From assembly GCA_965661055.1 (NCBI GenBank), contig CBFICS010000016.1:1-53583 (forward strand): a DNA stretch of 53,583 nucleotides, written 5' to 3'. This DNA comes from CBFHSF01 sp965661055. Its GTDB lineage: Bacteria > Bacteroidota > Bacteroidia > Flavobacteriales > Schleiferiaceae. Shown piece by piece: positions 1 to 7,748 of the stretch; the first letter of the stretch is position 1; each line of letters opens with the position of its first letter. A program made the translations under genes and the position numbers. The notes under the pieces are model-generated. The model ran no database searches. It saw only the letters and a list, made by a program, of their open reading frames with translations, and was not told the DNA's origin.

Positions 1-129
1 AAAGGGAGATACCAACTTCTTCAACATTGATTTTAAGGATATTTCATCCATTCTCTGAACACCAATGGTAGATACAACTCTACTAACTGTCTTAGTCGAT
101 TGTAGGATATCCTCTAACACCTTTTTGGT

Positions 130-939
130 TTGTTGAAGAACATACTGAAGTGTCCCGACAGAAAGATGATGACCGTATTAGGTGTTAAGAAACACAGGAA
201 ACACCCTCTTTATACTTGTGGTCATAGAGAGAGGTCGTATAAAAAGAGAAGTACCAATGATTGTCCAATCAAGAAATCTCTTCAGGTGGAACTGTTAGAT
301 GAGTATATATGGAATCTATTCATTGATGTGATGAAGGATTCCAAAACAATCAGAGAGAAGACGAAAAAGGAACTTATAGGAAATCAAAACACCTATTCCA
401 TCAGAAGTATCAACAATAGAATTAAACGACTTCAAAAGGAGTTAAATGGTTTGAATGAAAGAAGGTTGGAGTTAGATAAGAAGTTCTACATCAATGAAAT
501 CCCCAAGAAGAACTACCAAGTTCTTTCGGATTCTATAACTGAAAAGGAGACATCAATAGAATCTCAGATTAAAGTTGAGGAACTCAAAATCAAACAACTC
601 AGAAGTGATGAACAATGGATTGATTGGTTGGATGTTCACTTTAACCGATGGGAAGAAATACGAAACCTAACCGAACTGAAGGATAAGAAGAAGGTACTCA
701 GTGAGTACATCCACGAAATCATCGTGAAAGATTATGATGATTCAACAAAGGAACATCACATTGAAATTCACTTCAGAATTCCTATCATAAATGACAAAAT
801 TCAAATTGATAGGAACAAAGATGGTAGTATTTCGAGGGATAAGAAAGGTCTTCGGAAATACAAAGTATTAGAGGGAGAGGGGAGTTTGAACAACCCTCTC
901 ACCCACCAGAAATTATTCGACGGTTACAGATTTTGCTAA
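130..939 (+). pseudogene. Large serine recombinase, C-terminal fragment
   Basis: This is the C-terminal half of a large serine recombinase (phage/ICE-type integrase). It has a zinc beta-ribbon (CP near residue 8, TCG near residue 30, C near residue 45), then a long coiled-coil with many K/R/E/L heptads (residues about 95-155), then the typical C-terminal strand region (KKKVLSEYIHEIIV, HIEIHFRIPI). The N-terminal catalytic serine domain and the recombinase domain are absent. The second Cys of the first CxxC pair also appears lost (CPDRKM). An in-frame stop at 115-117 closes the frame upstream, and the apparent start is only a TTG, so it is probably a remnant. One extra T in the T-run at 122-126 would extend the frame upstream with plausible recombinase sequence (GLLKNILKC). 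The last codons overlap the antisense of the glmS 3' end, placing an integration boundary there. Confidence 0.6.
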
Positions 940-2757
940 GTTTCTCGGCTGGTCAACATTACAACCTCTCATTACAGCGATATGATAACTAAGTAGCTGT
1001 AGTGGAATGGTAGTTAAAAGGGGTGAGAAAACCTCTGAACTGAAAGGAACTTCGACCACGTGATCGGCGATAGAACCTAAGGCTTCTTCTCCTTCATTAA
1101 CAATGGCAATAATTTTTCCTGCGCGGGCTTTTACTTCTTCAATATTAGAAACAACCTTTTCGTATTGTCCGTTTTTTGGCGCAATTACCACCACTGGCAT
1201 GTTTTCATCAATTAAAGCAATCGGGCCATGTTTCATCTCTGCAGCCGGGTAACCTTCTGCGTGGATATAACTGATTTCTTTAAGTTTTAAAGCGCCTTCT
1301 AGAGCTACTGGGAAGTTATACCCTCTCCCTAAATACAAGAAGTTAGGTGCGTCCTTATAAATTTTAGAAATGTCTATCAACTTTGAATCTGATTTTAGCA
1401 TTTCCTCAATTTTTGCAGGAATACCACTCAACTCAACAATCAATTCTCTATATCTTCTTTCTGGCAAATTGCCTTTTAATTTACCAAGTTCAATAGCTAG
1501 AAGAGAAAGGACGGTTACTTGAGCAGTAAATGCTTTTGTGGAAGCAACTCCAATTTCTGGTCCTGCGTGAGTGTAAGCGCCAGCATGCGTTTCCCTAGCA
1601 ATAGATGAACCAACCACATTACAAACACCAAAGATGGTAGCACCCTTAGATTTTGCTAGTTTAATGGCTGCTAAAGTATCAGCAGTTTCTCCAGACTGAG
1701 AAATGGCAATAACCACATCTTTTTCAGTAATTATCGGATTTCTATATCTGAATTCAGAAGCGTATTCAACTTCTACAGGAACACGGGCTAAATCTTCAAA
1801 CAAGTATTCGCCTACCATTCCAGCATGCCAAGAAGTACCACAACCGATGATTAATATTCTTTCCGCGTTCACGAATTTCTCTTGAAAATCAACTAAACCG
1901 GACATTCTAATAATTCCCTGGTCTGGCAAAAGTCTACCCCTAAAAGTATCTTCAATCGCTTTGGGTTGTTCGTAAATCTCCTTTAACATAAAGTGTTCGT
2001 ACCCACCTTTTTCAATAGACTCAAGGTCCATTTGTAGCTGATGAATAAATGGATCTACTTCTTTGTTATTGGTGATTGAGCGAACCTTAAGTCCTTTTTC
2101 AAGGTCTATGGTAGCCATCTCATCGTCTTCAAGGTAAACGGCTTTTTTTGTGAATTCTAAAAACGGAGTTGCATCTGAAGCAATATAATATTCTTCATTA
2201 CCTATACCCACTACAAGCGGGCTACCTTTTCTAGCAACTACTAGCTGCGTTGGATTGTCTTTTGCAAAAACAACGATGGCATAAGCACCAATAACTTGGT
2301 TAAGAGCTAATCTTACCGCCTTTGCCAAGGGAAGATTTTCGTTGTTCTTAATATCTTCAATTAGGTTTACCAATACTTCAGTATCAGTATCTGACTTAAA
2401 GGTGTAACCTCTTTGTAATAGAGCTTCTTTTAAGGAAGCATAGTTTTCAATAATTCCGTTGTGAACCAACACCAACTCTCCAGATTTACTCAAATGAGGG
2501 TGTGAATTTCTGTCTGAAGGTTCACCATGGGTCGCCCAACGAGTATGAGCAATCCCTAAATTTCCGTCTACATTAGAAACATCTGTAATGGCTTCTAGGT
2601 TAGAAACCTTTCCTTTCTTCTTATAAAGAGAAATTTCTCCTTGGTTGTAAAGTGCTACCCCGGCGCTATCGTATCCGCGGTATTCCAATCTTTTCAATCC
2701 GTTGATTAAAACTGGAAAAGCTTGTTTGGGTCCTAAGTATCCTACAATTCCACACAT
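913..2757 (-). CDS. glmS: Glutamine--fructose-6-phosphate aminotransferase (isomerizing)
   Basis: GlmS makes glucosamine-6-phosphate from fructose-6-phosphate and glutamine, the entry step to UDP-GlcNAc for peptidoglycan and LPS. The protein starts MCGIVGYLG, so Cys2 becomes the N-terminal nucleophile of a class II glutamine amidotransferase domain. RWATHGEPS and HNGIIENY follow. Two SIS sugar-isomerase domains come next: the first has CGTSWHAG and SQSGETADT, the second GRGYNFPVALEGALKLKE. It ends in the family-typical DQPRNLAKSVTVE, so the gene is complete at 614 aa. It begins 7 bp after the DUF4270 gene and is the last gene of a three-gene operon. A serine recombinase remnant ends inside the antisense of its final codons, yet the C-terminus is intact, as expected for insertion at a gene's 3' end. 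Confidence 0.97.
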   Translation of the reverse strand: MCGIVGYLGPKQAFPVLINGLKRLEYRGYDSAGVALYNQGEISLYKKKGKVSNLEAITDVSNVDGNLGIAHTRWATHGEPSDRNSHPHLSKSGELVLVHNGIIENYASLKEALLQRGYTFKSDTDTEVLVNLIEDIKNNENLPLAKAVRLALNQVIGAYAIVVFAKDNPTQLVVARKGSPLVVGIGNEEYYIASDATPFLEFTKKAVYLEDDEMATIDLEKGLKVRSITNNKEVDPFIHQLQMDLESIEKGGYEHFMLKEIYEQPKAIEDTFRGRLLPDQGIIRMSGLVDFQEKFVNAERILIIGCGTSWHAGMVGEYLFEDLARVPVEVEYASEFRYRNPIITEKDVVIAISQSGETADTLAAIKLAKSKGATIFGVCNVVGSSIARETHAGAYTHAGPEIGVASTKAFTAQVTVLSLLAIELGKLKGNLPERRYRELIVELSGIPAKIEEMLKSDSKLIDISKIYKDAPNFLYLGRGYNFPVALEGALKLKEISYIHAEGYPAAEMKHGPIALIDENMPVVVIAPKNGQYEKVVSNIEEVKARAGKIIAIVNEGEEALGSIADHVVEVPFSSEVFSPLLTTIPLQLLSYHIAVMRGCNVDQPRNLAKSVTVE

Positions 2758-2764
2758 ATGGCAA

Positions 2765-4117
2765 TTAGTTAGAAGGGAGTATTGTATAATATAGTTTTAA
2801 TGACATCTTTCTCGCCGAGGCGTTCCCCCCATACATAATGGCTCTATTAGCTGATGCTCTTTGAGCATTTGGCAAAATAAGAATAGGGTTGTTCTCTCTA
2901 TCCTTGTGAATAAGCTCATTGATATGGTTGGTCAACTTAAATTTGTACGAAAATACTCTAATTTGTTCTTTTTCCACAAATCCGCCGACATTATCTACAT
3001 TGGGGGAGTAAATATCTGAACCATAATCTGCAGGATAAGCAGCGCCCACTAAACTATCCGAATCTAGTTCTCTAAGGTAAAGTAACGATGGCGGTATGTA
3101 AGGGAAAACATCTCCCTCCCTTAGGTGGACGGTTAATTCAGCTTTGTTAACCAAAATAGAATCGTAGCCAGAAAGATCGGGGATTTCAAAAACAGTATTT
3201 ACACCAGACATGGTTTGAGTGAAGACTACTGGCTCACCGTTTACCGTGTCTTGATTCATCAAATCGAAAGCAGCCATAGAATAGTCTTGAGTAAACAGGT
3301 TTAAATAAAACGTTTCTAGGGTAGGTGTTTCTGAGTAGTTTATTAAAAAGTCGTAGGGTATCGAAGTCGTATCTAAAGGGCTCTCTCTAAAGAACATTCT
3401 AATCGCAAAGTCTCCTGACTTTGGATTTAATAGTTGAATCGCTTTAGCGTTCTCTGCAGAAACTTCAATTCCTTTAAAGTGCTGCTTAAAATTCTCATTA
3501 CTGGTAAAGTATTGGCTTCCCAGACGAGAAGGCTTTAGAATTTTTTCATCAAAAAAGGCTGGATCTAATGCTATCTTAATGGCTGAATAAACTGAATCTT
3601 TTCCTAATCTAACAAACTCACCTCTGCGTGGCAAAACGGTTTGTCTTCCAATTTCACGTTGCGCTTGAAAATCACTGTTGGTGTAATATACTTCCTGGTC
3701 AACAAACCCTTTTTCAATTTCTTTAACCACTAAATCAACCGTTTGAGAGGTGTCTCCATATCCGTCAGTTGAAAGAGGTAAAAGTAGAAAGACAGAATCG
3801 GCAACAGGATCGTCACCAAAATCTGGACTTAGTTTTGAAAGCTTAAACTGTGCGACAAACTTGGCGTCAGCTCTACCAAAAACAGGATCATCATAACCAC
3901 CAACCAACAATTGACTAGGGTTTGAAATCCCCAACGGGTTGATTTGTTTAGAGTAGGTCTTTATGGGCACTTCAATAGATGGTCCTAAGACAACAATCTC
4001 GTTCTTAACCTGATCTAACCCTACTTCGCCTAAATCTTTCTCGCAACCTATAAAAACAAAGGAAGCCATTACAAGAATGGCTTTCCCTAAGACCGTAATT
4101 GATCTATTTAATGTCAT
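2765..4117 (-). CDS. DUF4270 family lipoprotein
   Basis: Predicted outer-membrane or periplasmic lipoprotein of 450 aa. The signal peptide (MTLNRSITVLGKAILVMASF) ends in a lipobox FIGC with Cys25 as the lipidation site. The rest is beta-rich and matches the DUF4270 family, which is restricted to Bacteroidota and has no known biochemical function. It lies 11 bp after the GT5-like gene and 7 bp before glmS. From memory this order is common in Flavobacteriia, which would suggest a role tied to envelope polysaccharide or surface assembly; that is inference. The family assignment is from sequence character and context, not a database search. Confidence 0.8.
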   Translation of the reverse strand: MTLNRSITVLGKAILVMASFVFIGCEKDLGEVGLDQVKNEIVVLGPSIEVPIKTYSKQINPLGISNPSQLLVGGYDDPVFGRADAKFVAQFKLSKLSPDFGDDPVADSVFLLLPLSTDGYGDTSQTVDLVVKEIEKGFVDQEVYYTNSDFQAQREIGRQTVLPRRGEFVRLGKDSVYSAIKIALDPAFFDEKILKPSRLGSQYFTSNENFKQHFKGIEVSAENAKAIQLLNPKSGDFAIRMFFRESPLDTTSIPYDFLINYSETPTLETFYLNLFTQDYSMAAFDLMNQDTVNGEPVVFTQTMSGVNTVFEIPDLSGYDSILVNKAELTVHLREGDVFPYIPPSLLYLRELDSDSLVGAAYPADYGSDIYSPNVDNVGGFVEKEQIRVFSYKFKLTNHINELIHKDRENNPILILPNAQRASANRAIMYGGNASARKMSLKLYYTILPSN

Positions 4118-4128
4118 ATAATTTTTCT

Positions 4129-4953
4129 TTATGCAATAGACTCTTCCACAGCTACTGTGTGATAAAAGCCATCTATGCTCTTAGGCTCTTCTAATAAATT
4201 AGTGCCATCAAAAACAGGAATCTGTAAAGAGTTAACGAAATTAATTACGTCTTCGTGTACATCCTCATTTGCCTTAACCATTCCGTCAGAAAACTTAGCT
4301 GCCCCCTTTTGAAGATTTTCAAAAGTTGGATTGTCAAAAAATTCTAAATCGGACTCTTCCACTCCATCAAAACGCATTGCCTTAACCAGGTTTTCACCTA
4401 ATTTTCCTTCAAATCCTTTTGAGTGGGCAGAAAACACAACTTTGGCCTCATTAAACAAGGCGTCATCTGCTTGGAACTTTTTAAGATAGATAGGAAAAAC
4501 ACTTGTCATCCAACCGTGTAGGTGTATGATGTCTGGTTTCCAACCTAATTTTTTTACCGTTTCCATTACTCCCTTACAGAAGAACAACATTCTTTCGTCG
4601 TTGTCAGGATGTAAATTGTGCTCTTTATCGGTAACGATAGACTTTCTTTTGAAATACTCGTCATTGTCAATGAAATACACCTGCATTCTTGCCGATGGCA
4701 CAGAAGCTACTTTAATAATTAAAGGCTGATCCATGTCATTCACAACAATATTCATCCCGCTAAGGCGAATAACTTCATGAAGTTGATGTCTTCTTTCGTT
4801 GATAACTCCGAACCTCGGCATGAAGATTCTCACTTCATGACCCATTTCATTCATCTTTTTAGGCAGCTCTAAAGCCGCTCTAGATATTTCGTTCTCCGGT
4901 AAATATGGCGTTATTTCTTGCGAAACAAAGAGTATCTTCTTCTTTTCCATCAA
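4129..4953 (-). CDS. Truncated glycogen/starch synthase-like protein (GT5 N-terminal domain only)
   Basis: A 274-aa protein resembling only the N-terminal Rossmann half of GT5 glycogen synthases: KKILFVSQEITPY at the start, GHEVRIFMPRFG, the starch-synthase-like HLHGWMTS and VVFSAHSKGFEGK. The C-terminal GT-B half that carries most of the nucleotide-sugar donor site is missing. The N-terminal K-x-G-G-L donor motif of real GlgA is replaced by PENEISRAAL. It is therefore unlikely to make glycogen and may be a binding or regulatory protein. It is the first gene of the operon with the DUF4270 lipoprotein and glmS. Two consecutive ATGs (4953 and 4950) are possible starts. A TTG-N20-TAAATTTG promoter lies just upstream. 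It is commonly annotated as glycogen synthase, which overstates the evidence. Confidence 0.75.
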   Translation of the reverse strand: MMEKKKILFVSQEITPYLPENEISRAALELPKKMNEMGHEVRIFMPRFGVINERRHQLHEVIRLSGMNIVVNDMDQPLIIKVASVPSARMQVYFIDNDEYFKRKSIVTDKEHNLHPDNDERMLFFCKGVMETVKKLGWKPDIIHLHGWMTSVFPIYLKKFQADDALFNEAKVVFSAHSKGFEGKLGENLVKAMRFDGVEESDLEFFDNPTFENLQKGAAKFSDGMVKANEDVHEDVINFVNSLQIPVFDGTNLLEEPKSIDGFYHTVAVEESIA

Positions 4954-4980
4954 AATGTCCTTATCATATATTCAAGTTTG

Positions 4981-5011
4981 CAAATTTACAGTTTTTTTAG
5001 GCAATCTTCAA
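4981..5011 (-). promoter_or_regulatory. Bacteroidota-type promoter of the GT5-DUF4270-glmS operon
   Basis: On the minus strand a TTG (-33 element, complement of 5009-5011) is followed by a 20-bp spacer and TAAATTTG (-7 element, complement of 4981-4988). This fits the Bacteroidota consensus TTTG/TTG-N17-23-TAnnTTTG. The start codon at 4953 lies about 28 bp downstream, giving a short leader. No other candidate is as good in this 93-bp divergent spacer. Confidence 0.55.
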
Positions 5012-5046
5012 GCTTTGAAGTAGCTTTGAAGTCTCAAAATCAATAG

Positions 5047-5892
5047 ATGAGAATAGGTAGACGAAAAGAGGAGCTTCAAGAATTCACCCAAGAGGCACGT
5101 TCTAAAGGGCTTGTAGTTGGGTTTGTCCCCACAATGGGAGCGTTGCATAATGGACATTTATCGCTGATAAATTGTGCCAAAAATTTATGTGACGTTGTTA
5201 TTTGTTCCATTTTTGTCAATCCTACACAGTTCAACAACCCCTTAGATCTAGAAAAATATCCTAGAACCGAAGAAAGTGACTTTTCACTCCTAGAAGGTGT
5301 TGATTGCGATTTTGTCTTCGCCCCTACGGTTGAAGAGGTGTATGACCAAAACGTTTCATCAGATTACTTTGACTTAGGATTTCTAGAAAACACCCTAGAG
5401 GGCGAACACAGGCCCAATCACTTTCAAGGTGTATGCACAATTGTTGACAGGTTTTTTAACCTCGCCAATCCACACAAGGCCTTTTTTGGCGAAAAAGATT
5501 ATCAACAAGTGGCCATAATAAAAAAAATGGTAGCGTTAAAGCAGCATGCTATAGAAATCATTACCGTACCCACAGAAAGGGAAGTTTCCGGGCTTGCGAT
5601 GAGTTCTAGAAACGTAAGGCTATCCGCCGAAAGGCGAAAAGAAGCTGCCATACTCTACCGCCAAATGAACTTCATAAAAGAAAACAAAGGCGCCCAGTCG
5701 GTTGTTGACTTAAAACAAAAAAGCATTGAGACCATAAACGCACGAGAGGGTTTTGATGTGGAATATTTAGAAATAGTAGATGAAAACGCTCTGTCACCCA
5801 TAGTGAACTGGGCAGAAACAACTCAACCGCGCGTATTTTTAGCAGTTGTGGTTGATGATGTAAGATTGATAGACAATTTATCTTTGATTTGA
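5047..5892 (+). CDS. panC: Pantoate--beta-alanine ligase (pantothenate synthetase)
   Basis: PanC condenses pantoate with beta-alanine using ATP to give pantothenate, the coenzyme A precursor, in the cytosol. The 281-aa protein has the nucleotidyltransferase signature VPTMGALHNGHLSLI with the HxGH motif at about residues 35-38. VNPTQFNN, the FFGEKDYQQ substrate-binding segment and a KMSKS-like region (REVSGLAMSSRN) follow. Length is standard. It stands 13 bp before panD, so two steps of one pathway are co-transcribed. The ATG at 5047 is supported by its proximity to the conserved VGFVPTMG core and by divergence from the minus-strand operon 93 bp away. Confidence 0.96.
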   Translation: MRIGRRKEELQEFTQEARSKGLVVGFVPTMGALHNGHLSLINCAKNLCDVVICSIFVNPTQFNNPLDLEKYPRTEESDFSLLEGVDCDFVFAPTVEEVYDQNVSSDYFDLGFLENTLEGEHRPNHFQGVCTIVDRFFNLANPHKAFFGEKDYQQVAIIKKMVALKQHAIEIITVPTEREVSGLAMSSRNVRLSAERRKEAAILYRQMNFIKENKGAQSVVDLKQKSIETINAREGFDVEYLEIVDENALSPIVNWAETTQPRVFLAVVVDDVRLIDNLSLI

Positions 5893-5893
5893 T

Positions 5894-5901
5894 TACTTTT
5901 G
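5894..5901 (+). promoter_or_regulatory. TAnnTTTG box between panC and panD
   Basis: TACTTTTG matches the Bacteroidota -7 element and sits 4 bp before the panD ATG, overlapping the end of panC. No well-spaced TTG/TTTG -33 element was seen, so an internal promoter with a near-leaderless transcript is only a possibility. Confidence 0.25.
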
Positions 5902-5905
5902 CCGC

Positions 5906-6256
5906 ATGAAAATCGAGGTCGTAAAGAGTAAAATTCACAGAGTTAGAGTCACAGGAGCTGACTTAAACTACATTGGAAGCATTACCATTGACGAAAAATT
6001 GATGGACGCTTCTAATTTGATTGAAGGGGAAAAGGTGGCTATTGTCAACATCAACAACGGTGAAAGACTAGAAACCTATGTGATAAAAGGAAAAGCAGGA
6101 TCTGGAGAAATTACCCTAAACGGACCCGCCGCCAGAAAGGTTCAAAAAGACGATGTTATCATCATCATTTCTTACGGAATCTTAGATTTTGAAGAAGCAA
6201 AGTCCTTTAAACCTACCATCATTTTCCCGAACGAGGTAACCAATACTTTAGATTAA
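5906..6256 (+). CDS. panD: Aspartate 1-decarboxylase precursor
   Basis: PanD decarboxylates aspartate to beta-alanine, supplying the second substrate of PanC. It is made as a proenzyme of 116 aa that self-cleaves between Gly24 and Ser25 (in NYIGSITID), turning Ser25 into the catalytic pyruvoyl group; both residues are present. The family motif NNGERLETYVIKG with the conserved Tyr and the NGPAARKVQ/GDxVIIISYG-type C-terminal strand are also intact. It lies 13 bp after panC and its stop codon directly abuts the TTG start of the next gene, so it is in the middle of a tight operon. Confidence 0.96.
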   Translation: MKIEVVKSKIHRVRVTGADLNYIGSITIDEKLMDASNLIEGEKVAIVNINNGERLETYVIKGKAGSGEITLNGPAARKVQKDDVIIIISYGILDFEEAKSFKPTIIFPNEVTNTLD

Positions 6257-7270
6257 TTGAACAAGAAGATTAAAACTACACTAAAGTATCTGGTTTTTAT
6301 TGCCATTGCTGTTGGATTTCTGTTTTTAGCCTTTAAAAACACTGATCCGCATCAACTGTGGACGGACCTAATGAAGGCCGATTACACCTATGTGTTGATT
6401 TCTATGGCCATGGGCTACTTGGCAATTATCTCTAGAGGCATTAGATGGAATTACCTTCTTGAACCCATGGGTTACAAACCCAAATTATGGAATAGCATTC
6501 ATTCTGTCTCTGTCTTATACATCGTAAACCTAGCCGTTCCAAGGGCGGGAGAGTTGGCTCGATGTACGTCACTCAACCAAGTAGAAGACATCCCTATTGA
6601 TAAACTATTTGGTACGGTTCTGCTAGAAAGAGTGGTAGATTTTATGTTGTTGATAGTACTCATGGGATTCACCTTGATTCTTCACTTTGACAACTTTTTT
6701 GACTTGTTCAGCATTGCATTCACTAATCAAGAAGCGGCTGCGGCTGAATCGTCAAACTACATTAAGTACATCTTTTTAGGAGGCGGATTTCTCATTGTTG
6801 CGGTCTTTTTTGCCTTTAGAAAAAGAATCATCAACCATCCTAAGTTTGCTCCGGTTAGAAATTTCCTTTTAGGAATGAAAGAAGGTTTTATAACCTTTAG
6901 AAAGATGAAGAGTAAAACAGCATTTATTGCTCACACACTTTTTATCTGGATAATGTATTTTATGATGGTTTATGTGGTGTTTTTCTCCATGGATAAAACA
7001 GCTCACCTAACCATTCAAGACGGACTCTTTATCATGCTTGCAGCGTCTCTAGGGATTGTTATTCCCGTGCCTGGAGGAATTGGCGCTTACCACTACTTGG
7101 TTACCATTGCGCTCATGGTTTTGGGACTAGATAGAGACACCGGATTTTCTTTCGCTACCATTGTTCACTCCGGACAAACATTAATGTTGTTTGGCACCGG
7201 AATAATTGCCTTTATTTTCCTTTACTTTGAAAGAAGAAAAAAAGGAAAATTAAATGAAACCCCTCAATAA
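6257..7270 (+). CDS. Lysylphosphatidylglycerol synthase transmembrane region-like membrane protein (UPF0104)
   Basis: Polytopic inner-membrane protein of 337 aa with about seven or eight hydrophobic segments, of the UPF0104/LPG_synthase_TM family. It carries the family-typical PRAGELARC motif (near residue 97) and VPGGIGAYHYL (near residue 275). The family is related to the flippase part of MprF; this copy has no aminoacyl-transferase domain, so the substrate cannot be named. The start is a TTG placed immediately after the panD stop (no spacer). The next in-frame ATG would remove the first membrane segment, so TTG is preferred. It overlaps the heptose adenylyltransferase gene by 17 bp, which may hint at an envelope role. 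Confidence 0.8.
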   Translation: MNKKIKTTLKYLVFIAIAVGFLFLAFKNTDPHQLWTDLMKADYTYVLISMAMGYLAIISRGIRWNYLLEPMGYKPKLWNSIHSVSVLYIVNLAVPRAGELARCTSLNQVEDIPIDKLFGTVLLERVVDFMLLIVLMGFTLILHFDNFFDLFSIAFTNQEAAAAESSNYIKYIFLGGGFLIVAVFFAFRKRIINHPKFAPVRNFLLGMKEGFITFRKMKSKTAFIAHTLFIWIMYFMMVYVVFFSMDKTAHLTIQDGLFIMLAASLGIVIPVPGGIGAYHYLVTIALMVLGLDRDTGFSFATIVHSGQTLMLFGTGIIAFIFLYFERRKKGKLNETPQ

Positions 7271-7748
7271 CATAGAAGCCAAAATAACTACCCTAGAGCC
7301 TCTATTAAAAAAGAGAAAAATCTGGGAGATGTTAAACAAAAAAGTGGTTTTCACCAATGGATGCTTTGACCTTTTGCACAAGGGGCACGTAGACTATCTT
7401 GCCAAGGCAAAGGCTTGTGGTGACATTCTAATTGTTGGAATAAATTCTGATTCTTCCATTCAAAAAATAAAAGGTCCTTCAAGACCCATTGCCCCCCTAG
7501 ATAGCCGAGCTTTAGTAATGGCTTCACTTCACGTGGTTGATGCAGTAATTCCCTTTGACGAAGAAACTCCCATCCACCTAATCAAAACCCTTTTACCAGA
7601 TGTTATGGTAAAAGGCGCTGATTATTCTCCAGAAGAGGTCATTGGTGCAGATGTAGTTATTGAAAACGGTGGGCGTTTAGAGCTAATCCCCTTTGTTGAA
7701 GGATTCTCAACTTCCAACTTGATTGAAAAAATAAAAAAGAATGGCTAA
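7254..7748 (+). CDS. rfaE2: D-glycero-beta-D-manno-heptose 1-phosphate adenylyltransferase
   Basis: Adenylyltransferase of 164 aa that makes ADP-heptose from heptose-1-phosphate and ATP for the LPS inner core. The nucleotidyltransferase signature FTNGCFDLLHKGHVDYL with HxGH is at about residues 32-46. VGINSDSSI, the KGPSRPI loop and the GFSTSNLIEKI ending are all typical. It corresponds to the C-terminal half of E. coli HldE and is a stand-alone gene, as in many Bacteroidota; the kinase half is not in the window. It overlaps the upstream membrane-protein gene by 17 bp and radA by 8 bp, so translation is probably coupled. Confidence 0.9.
   Translation: MKPLNNIEAKITTLEPLLKKRKIWEMLNKKVVFTNGCFDLLHKGHVDYLAKAKACGDILIVGINSDSSIQKIKGPSRPIAPLDSRALVMASLHVVDAVIPFDEETPIHLIKTLLPDVMVKGADYSPEEVIGADVVIENGGRLELIPFVEGFSTSNLIEKIKKNG

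Noticed and set aside
1..170. An open reverse-strand frame of about 60 codons running off the left edge
   Set aside because: It overlaps the recombinase fragment, has no good start, and shows no recognisable family. The window edge prevents a decision, so no CDS is called.
2758..2765. glmS ribozyme in front of glmS
   Set aside because: There are only 7 bases between the DUF4270 stop and glmS; no room for the self-cleaving element, which is known from Gram-positive bacteria.
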